Numbered from the stretch's first letter, positions 1-6,759 are shown. The stretch: DNA of 64,000 nt from an uncultured Flavobacterium sp. (GCA_943912855.1 CALTVC010000001.1:372001-436000), one strand, 5' to 3'. The notes: generated by a model not told the origin, from the sequence alone. Translations and numbers: made by a program.

Positions 1-182
1 GTAAAGTCCGGCATGTGTATATCCAGAAAAATAAGGTCGGTATCGTCAGTGGTATTAAGGTGCTTCATAGCCTGAAGCGCGTTGCCGAATTCTCCGGTAA
101 CGGTAAGTTCAGGGTCTTTGCCTATCATACCTTCAAGTATGGCGCGCGAAAGCGCTTCGTCGTCTACAATGATGCAATTCAT
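1..182 (-). CDS. Response regulator, N-terminal part (cut by window edge)
   Basis: The first 60 residues of a receiver domain are visible. The reading starts MNCIIVDDEALSRAIL, with the acidic DDE pocket near residues 8-10 and the phosphoacceptor region FLDIHMPDF near residues 52-60. This opening is typical of LytTR-type (AlgR/LytT) response regulators of Bacteroidota, but the output domain lies outside the window, so the class is inferred. It is the last visible gene of the leftward operon and starts 17 bp after the HPt gene stop. It is the natural phosphate acceptor of the relay encoded upstream. Confidence 0.85.
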   Translation of the reverse strand, partial: MNCIIVDDEALSRAILEGMIGKDPELTVTGEFGNALQAMKHLNTTDDTDLIFLDIHMPDF

Positions 183-199
183 AGTTGGATATAAAAATG

Positions 200-517
200 C
201 TATAAGCTTACTGCAAAGTCTTTTATGGTTTGGAGTACCTTTTCAAAATCTGTAGCAAGCGAGGTTTGACCTTTCTTTAGTTCGTCTTCAAAATCTGCAG
301 CAAGATAATAACTTTTTTCTAATCCCAAAATGCTAATCTTATGCTTCAGTTTATGCACATGCCCTGCGGTTTTAAGGTAATCTGCATTGTTGTAGCTTTC
401 CTCATAAGCCCCTATTTCTCCGGGCAGTTCAGCCTTAATGGTGGCTATGAGTTTTGCCTTAAAAGCTTCGTCATCTCCGGCAAGACTGTTTATATAATCT
501 AGGTTTGGCTGCTCCAT
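200..517 (-). CDS. HPt (histidine phosphotransfer) domain protein
   Basis: A 105-residue protein consisting of one HPt domain. The motif HVHKLKHKISILGL (residues 53-66) contains the expected phosphoacceptor, most likely His55, in the HKLKH context followed by a small-residue SILG segment. Free-standing HPt proteins shuttle phosphate between kinases and response regulators. It overlaps the upstream kinase gene by 19 bp and is followed 17 bp later by a response regulator, so kinase, HPt and regulator are probably translationally linked. The rest of the four-helix bundle has no extra domain. Confidence 0.85.
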   Translation of the reverse strand: MEQPNLDYINSLAGDDEAFKAKLIATIKAELPGEIGAYEESYNNADYLKTAGHVHKLKHKISILGLEKSYYLAADFEDELKKGQTSLATDFEKVLQTIKDFAVSL

Positions 518-1545
518 GTTTTAGGTAAGGTAAAATAAATGGTTGTTCCTTCGTGCTCTGTGCTTTCTGGCCAAATACGGCCCTGGTAGCGGTCTATGAT
601 TTTTTTTACGATAGAAAGCCCAATGCCAGACGACTGTGTATTAGCGTCGAGCTTTGTAAATATATTGAAAATTTTCTCGAAATACGCCTCCGGAATCCCT
701 CTGCCATTATCTTTAACATGGAAAAGGTATTCGTCCTTGTTTTCAGTAAAACCTATCTCTATAGTTCCTTGTGGCTTGTCGTTATACTTTATGGCGTTGT
801 CTACCAAGTTTTGAAACAGTTGGCGGAAACGATAATAATTACCCATAATGCTTGGCATGTTAGGGGCTATGGTTACGGTAATGTTTTGCGGAACGCCTAT
901 CAGGGTAATTAATTCCTCAAGGAGGGTATTAAAATCTACCTCCCTTTCATCCGCATTGTTGTTATTACGGTCTATCGAAGAATAGTCTAATATCCCCTTA
1001 ATGAGTAAATCCATCTTTTCCGTATTGAACAAAATCAGGTTAAGCGATTTTAGCATCTCGGCATCCAGCTTACCATCGCTGTCTTCCATCATCCAGGCAA
1101 TCAGCGTATTTATGGTACGAAGTGGTGCTTTAAGGTCGTGACTTACCATGTGGGCATAGTCGTTAAGCTCCTGGTTTTGTTTTGCAAGGTCTTTAAGTAG
1201 CTCCTCGCGCTGTACGGTAGCCTTTACAATTTCCTCAGTTTGCCTGCGTATGTATTCGGCAGGGTTAAAGTTTTCGTTGTCAGGATCCTGTGCAGCAAGC
1301 TTCATGGAAAACAAAACCGAATTCAGGTCGGTATTCAGTTCCTTAAGCATGTTGGTTTCACGGCGCAATTTTTCGTTTGCCTCAAACAGCTCATCAGAGC
1401 TTAGTTTCATGGCATTTTGCAAAATCTCTATCTGGTCCCTGTAATGATCGTAAGAACGGCTTACCACGTCAAGCAGCGGATCTAGTACCGGCGAACTAAT
1501 GCCGGGAAGGTGTTTTGCAAGTTGGCGTTTCAGCAACGGATTCAT
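499..1545 (-). CDS. Sensor histidine kinase, FIST/NosP-associated type
   Basis: A 348-residue cytoplasmic histidine kinase without transmembrane segments or PAS domain. The N-terminal 80 residues (a short LLKRQLAKHLPG stretch, then LLDVVSRSYDHYRDQ and a coiled coil) resemble the N-terminus of kinases that pair with FIST/NosP sensors; that resemblance is from memory. The HisKA H-box MVSHDLKAPLRTI carries His136. The N-box (QLFQNLVDNAIKYND), G1 (DNGRGIP) and G2 (SSGIGLSIVKK) complete the ATPase domain. It starts 3 bp after the FIST gene stop and overlaps the HPt gene, which supports a FIST to kinase to HPt chain. The kinase has no receiver domain of its own, consistent with a separate HPt. Confidence 0.88.
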   Translation of the reverse strand: MNPLLKRQLAKHLPGISSPVLDPLLDVVSRSYDHYRDQIEILQNAMKLSSDELFEANEKLRRETNMLKELNTDLNSVLFSMKLAAQDPDNENFNPAEYIRRQTEEIVKATVQREELLKDLAKQNQELNDYAHMVSHDLKAPLRTINTLIAWMMEDSDGKLDAEMLKSLNLILFNTEKMDLLIKGILDYSSIDRNNNNADEREVDFNTLLEELITLIGVPQNITVTIAPNMPSIMGNYYRFRQLFQNLVDNAIKYNDKPQGTIEIGFTENKDEYLFHVKDNGRGIPEAYFEKIFNIFTKLDANTQSSGIGLSIVKKIIDRYQGRIWPESTEHEGTTIYFTLPKTWSSQT

Positions 1546-1548
1546 ATA

Positions 1549-2682
1549 TTATTCGCTTATAAGGGTTAATGTTAGGGTCTGGTTATGGAGTTCGCATACA
1601 TTGCTGCCGGTAAACGGCGCTATTTCGGCATAGGAATAAAACCCAGCCATAGGCACATTGTCTCCTAATGTTTCGCGTACTATATCCAGTTCTTCTTCTA
1701 TGCGCATGCCCATTATGGCCTTACGCCCCATGCAGCTTACCAATAGGGCAAACTCAGGTTCTTTCTTTCGGTTAAGCATAGCCAGCTTTGAAGCTTCGGC
1801 AGCACCATCTGTAATACCGTTTACCGATGCCATGAGCAGTTGTACCTGGCTTCCTTCCGGGCAGTTACCTGCAAGCACTACACTACCATCTTCGGTATCT
1901 ATCTGTAAAACGGTACGCACCGCATGAAACTTCTTACCCGGGGCTGCTACCTGCAAAGGGAATGCCAAAAGCGATTCCATTTTTTGCATAACGCGGTCGC
2001 CCAGATAAGCTTTATACAATTCAAGAGCCGGCTTACCGTCTATTTCGTAAACTACGTTTTTTTCTGCCTTGGTTACTATACGGTTTGGACCAAGTGGCTG
2101 AAAACCGCCAAGGCTTGCATACGTAATTTCGGGGTTGCCACCATAAAGACCAATCATTACGGCAGTGCCTTCTTGCGGAGGTGTGTTGTATCCGGCTACA
2201 GTGCGTTCAAAACGGCTGTCATCGCCACTTAAACCTCCTGTAATAGGCACGCTGTATTCTGTGATTTCTTCAAAGCCTTCTACTAATGCGCTTCCGTTAA
2301 GAAAGTTACCCGATGCAAAAACAAGTAAGTGCCTCAGGTCGCCTGCAGGCAGGGCATCACAAAGCGACTTTGCCATTTCGGTGGCATTGTCATCAAAATC
2401 TGAAATATCTGCCGTGGTTATGCTAAATGTTGTTTTTTCAAAATCAAGAGCCGTTACCGCAACAGTACCTTCATAAACATGCTCTGCCATGATTTCTCCT
2501 GCAGTAGATACGTATACAATATCGTTATACGGAAATTCGGTTTTTATCTCGCTTAGTACGGCAGGGTCTTCTAATAAAAGCCTGCTTGCAAAAATAAGTA
2601 CCAGCGGTTTTTTTAATCCTTGCTTTTCAGTGAGGTACCGCCAACCGTTTTCTGTGGTGTAATGTGCCTGTACTGCTTTCAT
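1549..2682 (-). CDS. FIST N/C domain sensor protein (NosP-like)
   Basis: A 377-residue protein covering FIST_N and FIST_C. FIST_N is seen in the stretch from VLIFASRLLLEDP through STAGEIM to RHLLVFASGNFLNG. FIST_C is seen in PLGPNRIVTKAEKN, EIDGKPALELYKAYLG and the terminal GFYSYAEIAPF with a CELHNQTLTL ending. FIST proteins are intracellular sensors. Members called NosP bind haem and nitric oxide and control a neighbouring kinase. The gene sits directly between two histidine kinase genes (0 bp and 3 bp gaps), which fits a NosP role. I cannot identify the haem-ligating residue from sequence alone, so small-molecule binding other than haem/NO remains possible. Confidence 0.85.
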   Translation of the reverse strand: MKAVQAHYTTENGWRYLTEKQGLKKPLVLIFASRLLLEDPAVLSEIKTEFPYNDIVYVSTAGEIMAEHVYEGTVAVTALDFEKTTFSITTADISDFDDNATEMAKSLCDALPAGDLRHLLVFASGNFLNGSALVEGFEEITEYSVPITGGLSGDDSRFERTVAGYNTPPQEGTAVMIGLYGGNPEITYASLGGFQPLGPNRIVTKAEKNVVYEIDGKPALELYKAYLGDRVMQKMESLLAFPLQVAAPGKKFHAVRTVLQIDTEDGSVVLAGNCPEGSQVQLLMASVNGITDGAAEASKLAMLNRKKEPEFALLVSCMGRKAIMGMRIEEELDIVRETLGDNVPMAGFYSYAEIAPFTGSNVCELHNQTLTLTLISE

Positions 2683-4611
2683 CTATCGGTCGGTTTTAGG
2701 GAAACGTGCAAAGAAAGTAGTGCCTTCGCCTACGGTGCTTTCTATCCATACTTTTCCTTTGTAGTGGTCTACCACTTTTTTCACGATAGAAAGCCCAAGG
2801 CCTGTAGAGCGTTCATTTTTAACCAGCGACTGGAATATCTTAAATACTTTTTCGTGGTTCTCAGGTGCTATGCCGGGACCGTTATCTTTTACATAAAAAG
2901 TATAATCTACCGGAGTTTCGTTGTAGCCAATGTTTACATGGCCATCGGATTTGTCTATATAGGTTACGGCGTTTCCTACAAGGTTCTGGAACAGCTGTTG
3001 CATCCTGAAACGGTCGGCCAGTACGGTAGGTAGGGGCGTATCTATAGTTACGTTAATATGCGAAGGTATGTCTATGATATGGATGATGTTTGTAACAATT
3101 TCCTGCAGGTCTATGCGTTCCTTGTTTACATCGGTTCGGTCTATTCGAGAGTAAGTGAGTACACCCTGTATCAGACTTTCCATTTTTTCGAGCTTGTTTT
3201 CTATCATCCCGAAGTATAGGGATGTTTGCTCGTTCATGTCTTCATTGTCTTCTTTTATCCAGGCAATGAGTGAATTTATACTGCGTAATGGCGATTTAAG
3301 GTCGTGCGATACAATTTGCGCGTAGTCCTCTAATTCGCGGTTACTTTTTTCAAGGCTGTCCAGCAGTTCTTCTTTTTGCTGTTCAAATTTCTTGCGCTGG
3401 GTAATGTCTTCAAGTATGGCAAAGTAGCCGCTTACCTCGTCCCATTCGTTATGTAATGCCTGCCCTTGTATAAACGTCCAGAATTTTTCGTTGTTCTTGT
3501 TGTAGTTCAGTATTTCGCAACTAAAGGCTTCGCCGGCATCTATTTGTTTAGTAAGATAGGCTTCGGTTTCATGGTCTGTATCAGGACCCGAAAGTAAATC
3601 GCCCGGTTTTTCACCCCTAAGCTCACTAAGCGGATAACCTGTTATACGCGCATAACGCTCGTTTGCCCAGTTTATAAGACCATCCTTATCGCAAATAACT
3701 ATGGCGTTTATGTTCTTTTCTGTAATAAGCGACAATAGTTTTACCTGCCCTTCCTTAACCTTCATCTCGGTCATATCCTCTATCATGGCAAAGAACTGCA
3801 GTATGTTGCCGTTCTCATCGTGTACGGGTTGCCCCTGTGTACGTGTCCAGAAGAAGCTGCCGTCTTTACGACCGTGGGTAATTTCCACATCAAACGACTC
3901 GCCTTTGTAAAAAAGGTCTACCATTTTGTTCAAGGCTTCCTTTTCTATCGCAGGATTGTTGCCTACCTCTACCGGAGTACGTCCCAGCACTTCCTCACGG
4001 GTAAAACCAGTTTGTTTAAGGTAAGCGTCGTTACACCAAAATATTTTGGCATCGGGTGTAGTAAATATAATCCCGTTGTTATTACTGCTTGCCACTAATG
4101 ACAGGCGGTTAAGTTCTTCGCGGTCTTTGCGGAGCTCTTCGCGCTGGTTGTTGTTTATCTTTAGGAGGTTTCGTAACTCAAGAGTGGTTATTTCCTGGGT
4201 TTTTAGCAGTTGGAGTAAATCCAGCAGGGGGTCGTAGTTGGCAAAGTCCAGCATGTTAAGGCTGCGGGTTTTAATTTCCTCAAGGGAAACAAACCATGGC
4301 GACCCTACAAACATAACACAGCCTTCCATTTGCTCAAACTGACCGCGCAATATTACCTCGCTACCGAGCCTGCTTTCCAGGATTACCAGCTGATTAAGGT
4401 TTTGCTGAAGCACCTCAAAGGTTATGGTTTCTACAAAAGGTCTTTTAAACCTGAATGCCTCGCCAAAATGTGTACCCCTTTCAAGACCGGGATATAGTTT
4501 AGGGATGCTGCGCCCAAAAGAGCTCAACTCAAGGTTAGTATCTATTAATAGGTAGAAAGGGAAAATCTTTTCAAAATTTTCCTGAGTAAATGAAAATATC
4601 CGGTTTTTCAT
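2683..4611 (-). CDS. HNOBA-PAS-PAS sensor histidine kinase
   Basis: A 642-residue soluble kinase. Residues 1-170 look like an HNOBA (haem-NO-binding-associated) domain, including the closing MLDFANYDPLLDLLQLLKT segment and a following coiled coil. Two PAS domains follow at about 172-285 and 290-405, each with the N(D/E)xYxxxTG core and a DMTE/DITQ exit. The H-box IVSHDLKSPLRSI carries His436, then N, G1 (DNGPGIA) and G2 (STGLGLSIVKK) boxes. HNOBA kinases are the known partners of H-NOX proteins, and the H-NOX gene lies 8 bp upstream. Its kinase core is closely similar to that of the second kinase in the operon (both end SHDLK(A/S)PLR and LIAW), suggesting both may feed the same HPt protein. 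Confidence 0.9.
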   Translation of the reverse strand: MKNRIFSFTQENFEKIFPFYLLIDTNLELSSFGRSIPKLYPGLERGTHFGEAFRFKRPFVETITFEVLQQNLNQLVILESRLGSEVILRGQFEQMEGCVMFVGSPWFVSLEEIKTRSLNMLDFANYDPLLDLLQLLKTQEITTLELRNLLKINNNQREELRKDREELNRLSLVASSNNNGIIFTTPDAKIFWCNDAYLKQTGFTREEVLGRTPVEVGNNPAIEKEALNKMVDLFYKGESFDVEITHGRKDGSFFWTRTQGQPVHDENGNILQFFAMIEDMTEMKVKEGQVKLLSLITEKNINAIVICDKDGLINWANERYARITGYPLSELRGEKPGDLLSGPDTDHETEAYLTKQIDAGEAFSCEILNYNKNNEKFWTFIQGQALHNEWDEVSGYFAILEDITQRKKFEQQKEELLDSLEKSNRELEDYAQIVSHDLKSPLRSINSLIAWIKEDNEDMNEQTSLYFGMIENKLEKMESLIQGVLTYSRIDRTDVNKERIDLQEIVTNIIHIIDIPSHINVTIDTPLPTVLADRFRMQQLFQNLVGNAVTYIDKSDGHVNIGYNETPVDYTFYVKDNGPGIAPENHEKVFKIFQSLVKNERSTGLGLSIVKKVVDHYKGKVWIESTVGEGTTFFARFPKTDR

Positions 4612-4619
4612 AGTGTTTT

Positions 4620-5153
4620 TTACCAGCTAATATTGAACGCTAAATACCGGCTTTCTTCTGCCGGAGCTATGCTTACCTTACCGTTTTTATCAAAAAATTG
4701 AGTAATCCCGGACAGGTATCCCAGTACGTAAGGCAAAATATCTTTGCGTTTGTACAGGTATTGTATTTCCATTTCGTTATCGGCAATCTTTGTTAACCTG
4801 AATTCTGGTGGAGTAAGTTCAGGGTAAATAAGGCTGATGCGGTTATGGAACGCAGGTAAATTTAACAAATATTCTTTTAGACTGTCGCCACGCGAAAGCA
4901 TAACTTCAGGATATTTTTGTGATGTTGTGGTAGGCACCTGGAACCCCATCCCGAAAAGGGCGTCTTCTAAAGTAGTTCCGGTAACTGCCGAAAGGGCTTC
5001 AGCTAAGGTGTAAATCTTATCCTCATCATATGGCAACTCTGTGGTGTTCAGGTTTATGCTAAGGCCACTTTCCTCCAAAACAGATTGCCATATGTCGGCA
5101 GTAAAAGTAGCTTCAGCATAATCTTTAATGGCAACATATATTATTCCGTACAT
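4620..5153 (-). CDS. H-NOX haem nitric-oxide/oxygen binding protein
   Basis: A 177-residue stand-alone H-NOX domain. It begins MYGIIYVAIKDY as in bacterial H-NOX proteins. It has the proximal haem ligand His103 (LPAFHNR) and the conserved Pro-Pro that distorts haem (ELTPPEFR, residues 115-116). The family YxSxR motif, which holds the haem propionates, appears here as Tyr132-x-Tyr134-x-Arg136, so the Ser is replaced. The residue that by spacing matches distal-pocket Tyr140 of the Thermoanaerobacter (now Caldanaerobacter) protein is Tyr142. The family senses NO, sometimes O2, and regulates a partner kinase, here the HNOBA kinase 8 bp downstream. Confidence 0.92.
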   Translation of the reverse strand: MYGIIYVAIKDYAEATFTADIWQSVLEESGLSINLNTTELPYDEDKIYTLAEALSAVTGTTLEDALFGMGFQVPTTTSQKYPEVMLSRGDSLKEYLLNLPAFHNRISLIYPELTPPEFRLTKIADNEMEIQYLYKRKDILPYVLGYLSGITQFFDKNGKVSIAPAEESRYLAFNISW

Positions 5154-5181
5154 GGGTGGTATTTACAATTGTGGTTAGTTT

Positions 5182-5595
5182 TTATTGAGACGTAAGCTGG
5201 TTAGTGCCCCAGTACTCTAACAGTTTTCTTATCCTGTCTGTGTACTCCTCATATTTTAGCGGCTTTATAAGGTAGCCTGCTATACCTATACGGTAACATT
5301 CCAGTACGTCGCGGTGGTTATTGCTGGTACTTAGTATTATTGCCGGTATGTATCGTAGTACTTCGTCTGCTTTTAGTATGCCCAGGAACTCTATTCCATT
5401 TATCTTAGGCATGTTCAGGTCCAGCAGTATAATGTCCGGTATTATTTTTTGCTCCTTAAGCACTTTAAGGGCGTCTTCACCATTACCGGCTTCTATAACC
5501 TTGTGGTTTAGGCCAAGCGATTTCAGTACGCGGTTAAATTTCATAACCTCGATAACATCATCTTCTATAAGTAATATATTTAGGGCCCCGGACAT
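5182..5595 (-). CDS. Receiver-only response regulator (CheY/Rcp1-like)
   Basis: A 137-residue single receiver domain with no output domain. It has the acidic pocket EDD (residues 11-13), phosphoacceptor Asp59 in ILLDLNMP, a switch Ser/Thr (LSTSNN) and Lys in GYLIKPL. I use the start MSGALNILLIEDD at 5595. Reading can extend upstream for 72 codons but that extension has no receiver features and covers the promoter. A TATTTTTG -7 box lies at 5650-5657 on the same strand, with TCGA-type boxes further upstream (5688-5742) that match those of the three RNA promoters. It is the first gene of the leftward operon, 28 bp before the H-NOX gene, and may act as a phosphate sink or a protein-interaction regulator. 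Confidence 0.87.
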   Translation of the reverse strand: MSGALNILLIEDDVIEVMKFNRVLKSLGLNHKVIEAGNGEDALKVLKEQKIIPDIILLDLNMPKINGIEFLGILKADEVLRYIPAIILSTSNNHRDVLECYRIGIAGYLIKPLKYEEYTDRIRKLLEYWGTNQLTSQ

Positions 5596-5649
5596 TGTGA
5601 TTTTAGATATAAGGTTGGACAAACAAACATCAAAAATAACATCTGTTAG

Positions 5650-5657
5650 CAAAAATA
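5650..5657 (-). promoter_or_regulatory. -7 box of the receiver/H-NOX operon
   Basis: On the minus strand this reads TATTTTTG, matching the Bacteroidota -7 consensus TAnnTTTG, about 55 bp before the receiver gene start. No clear TTG -33 element is placed well, which suggests activator dependence. Confidence 0.55.
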
Positions 5658-5687
5658 CGGGTTTTGTTCGGTAACCACCCCTGTTTG

Positions 5688-5742
5688 TATCGGTGAATGG
5701 TTGCTTTGAGGCGTTAAGCTGTATTAGCGTATCGACGAAAAG
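5688..5742 (-). promoter_or_regulatory. Pair of TCGA-type operator boxes for the receiver operon
   Basis: On the minus strand two direct repeats are seen: TTTTCGTCGAT (5731-5741) and ATTCACCGATA (5688-5698), 42 bp apart. Their cores lie about 78 and 36 bp upstream of the TATTTTTG box. The same two positions are occupied by related boxes in the three divergent RNA promoters. This points to one shared regulator; its identity is unknown. Confidence 0.5.
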
Positions 5743-5800
5743 TGTAAAACTTAACATTTGTTTCACATATTTAACGCCTTTTATACTGATTATTTTACAA

Positions 5801-5854
5801 TTCGTCGACACTAAGAAAACGTTTAAACGCTTATAAGCCGTTGCTAATCGAAAA
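5801..5854 (+). promoter_or_regulatory. Operator boxes of RNA unit A
   Basis: TTCGTCGACAC at 5801-5811 and ATCGAAAA at 5847-5854. Counted from the TCGA cores, they lie 77 and 34 bp upstream of the TATCTTTG box of unit A. The more distal third box seen in units B and C was not found here. Confidence 0.5.
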
Positions 5855-5881
5855 TCGAGGGACTACGGCACATACCCGCCC

Positions 5882-5889
5882 TATCTTTG
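5882..5889 (+). promoter_or_regulatory. -7 box of RNA unit A
   Basis: TATCTTTG, a perfect TAnnTTTG box. The 10 bases TATCTTTGCC are identical in all three units. The position expected for a -33 TTG reads GAC here, so the promoter probably needs an activator. Confidence 0.7.
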
Positions 5890-5893
5890 CCTT

Positions 5894-6066
5894 GTAAATG
5901 TGAAGGAAATGATTTACTAAATCCTTCTTAATAATAAAGACAAAAAGTTCTACAATATATCGCCTTAAAAATTTTCCCCCATTAATTTTTAAGGTTTCTA
6001 ATGCTAATTACATACATACCCCAAAATCTGTTTAAACCTGCGGAGCCCCCACCGCAGGTTTTTTTA
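5894..6066 (+). ncRNA. Putative small RNA, copy A of three
   Basis: Transcript limits are predicted: the start lies about 5 bases after the TATCTTTG box and the end at the T-run of the terminator. Hairpin 1 pairs GAAGGA (5902-5907) with TCCTTC (5922-5927). Hairpin 2 is a perfect 11-bp stem, CCTTAAAAATT (5963-5973) with AATTTTTAAGG (5984-5994), and a loop containing CCCCC. The terminator stem AAACCTGCGG/CCGCAGGTTT (6034-6061) also shows CCCCC in its loop. No conserved reading frame is shared by the three copies. Nothing downstream on this strand could be controlled in cis, so a trans-acting RNA is favoured. Confidence 0.65.
6034..6066 (+). terminator. Rho-independent terminator of RNA copy A
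   Basis: Ten-base-pair stem AAACCTGCGG / CCGCAGGTTT with loop AGCCCCCA, followed by a run of seven T. Confidence 0.85.
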
Positions 6067-6099
6067 TTTATGCGAAATTATTTTGTAAGATAAACGCCA

Positions 6100-6186
6100 T
6101 TCGTCGAAAGAATATATATAGTTGTTTTTCCGTTCGTCGAAAGTTTATAGCGTTTAAAGGGGTTCAGCCGTGTGGCTTATCGAAAA
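6100..6186 (+). promoter_or_regulatory. Operator boxes of RNA unit B
   Basis: Three direct boxes: TTCGTCGAAAG at 6100-6110, an identical TTCGTCGAAAG at 6133-6143, and ATCGAAAA at 6179-6186. Spacings of 33 and about 43 bp are close to three and four helical turns. The proximal box core lies 34 bp upstream of the -7 box, as in unit A. Confidence 0.55.
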
Positions 6187-6213
6187 CCAACATTGTACGG
6201 CACATTCCCACCA

Positions 6214-6221
6214 TATCTTTG
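6214..6221 (+). promoter_or_regulatory. -7 box of RNA unit B
   Basis: TATCTTTG. A TTG at 6193-6195 lies 18 bases upstream, giving the only unit with a canonical -33/-7 pair. Confidence 0.72.
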
Positions 6222-6225
6222 CCTT

Positions 6226-6393
6226 GTAAATGTGAAGGAAATGATTTAACAACTCCTTCTTGATAAGACAAAAAACGCTCCACAATATATTGCCTTAAAA
6301 TATTCCCCCATTTATTTTAAGGATTCTAATGCTAATTACACTACATCCCAAAAAATCTGTTTAAACCTGCGAAGCCCCCATCGCAGGTTTTTT
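6226..6393 (+). ncRNA. Putative small RNA, copy B of three
   Basis: Same organisation as copy A, with predicted ends. Hairpin 1 pairs GAAGGA (6234-6239) with TCCTTC (6254-6259). Hairpin 2 is a perfect 10-bp stem, CCTTAAAATA (6293-6302) with TATTTTAAGG (6313-6322), and the loop TTCCCCCATT is identical to that of copy A. The terminator stem reads AAACCTGCGA/TCGCAGGTTT: one G-C pair of copy A has become A-T on both sides. That is a compensatory change and indicates selection on RNA structure. Confidence 0.67.
6363..6393 (+). terminator. Rho-independent terminator of RNA copy B
   Basis: Stem AAACCTGCGA / TCGCAGGTTT, loop AGCCCCCA, then a T-run. One base pair differs from copies A and C with pairing kept. 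Confidence 0.85.
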
Positions 6394-6432
6394 ATTTTAA
6401 TTCAAAAATGATTTCTTGTGAGAAAAACGCCA

Positions 6433-6517
6433 TTCACCGAAAAACGTTTAAGGTTGTTTTCCGTTCGTCGAAAGTTCGTAGCATTTAGATGGATTCGGGC
6501 GTGCAGTTGGTCGAAAA
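6433..6517 (+). promoter_or_regulatory. Operator boxes of RNA unit C
   Basis: Boxes TTCACCGAAAA (6433-6443), TTCGTCGAAAG (6464-6474) and GTCGAAAA (6510-6517). The middle box begins 80 bp before TATCTTTG, as in units A (81) and B (81). Confidence 0.5.
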
Positions 6518-6543
6518 ACGGGCAGCAGGGCAAACATAGATCA

Positions 6544-6551
6544 TATCTTTG
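6544..6551 (+). promoter_or_regulatory. -7 box of RNA unit C
   Basis: TATCTTTG followed by CCTTGTAAAT as in units A and B. No TTG sits at the -33 position. Confidence 0.7.
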
Positions 6552-6555
6552 CCTT

Positions 6556-6728
6556 GTAAATATGAAGGAAGAGATGCAACGGCTTCCCTGATATAAAAAG
6601 ACAAGAATAGTTTTATAAAATATACGCTTCAGTAATAAAGCCCCCTATTATTATGAAGCCCTACTAATGCAACTACATTTAAACCCCAAAAAGAGAAAAA
6701 CCTGCGGAGCCCCCACCGCAGGTTTTCA
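6556..6728 (+). ncRNA. Putative small RNA, copy C of three (most diverged)
   Basis: Same layout, with predicted ends. Hairpin 1 pairs GGAAG (6567-6571) with CTTCC (6583-6587). Hairpin 2 has an unrelated stem sequence, GCTTCA-g-TAATAA (6626-6638) with TTATTATGAAGC (6648-6659), yet encloses a loop that still contains CCCCC (6641-6645). The terminator stem is identical to copy A. Divergent stems with conserved loops are the strongest sign that this is a structured RNA. On the minus strand the terminator hairpin is followed by T-rich sequence and could also end the convergent aspartate kinase transcript. Confidence 0.65.
6698..6728 (+). terminator. Terminator of RNA copy C, possibly bidirectional
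   Basis: AAACCTGCGG / CCGCAGGTTT stem with AGCCCCCA loop. It has TTTT on the plus strand and TTTTTCTCTTTTT on the minus strand, where it would serve the aspartate kinase gene. Confidence 0.78.
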
Positions 6729-6759
6729 ATTTTAAAAATAAACGTACTTTTCAGTAGTG

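Noticed and set aside
5596..5811. A 72-codon upstream extension of the receiver protein
   Set aside because: It lacks receiver features and covers the -7 box and operator boxes; the receiver domain begins right at the ATG at 5595.
5820..6735. CRISPR-like or satellite repeat reading of the triplicated region
   Set aside because: Units are about 330 bp with promoters and terminators, not short direct repeats with spacers. No cas genes are present.
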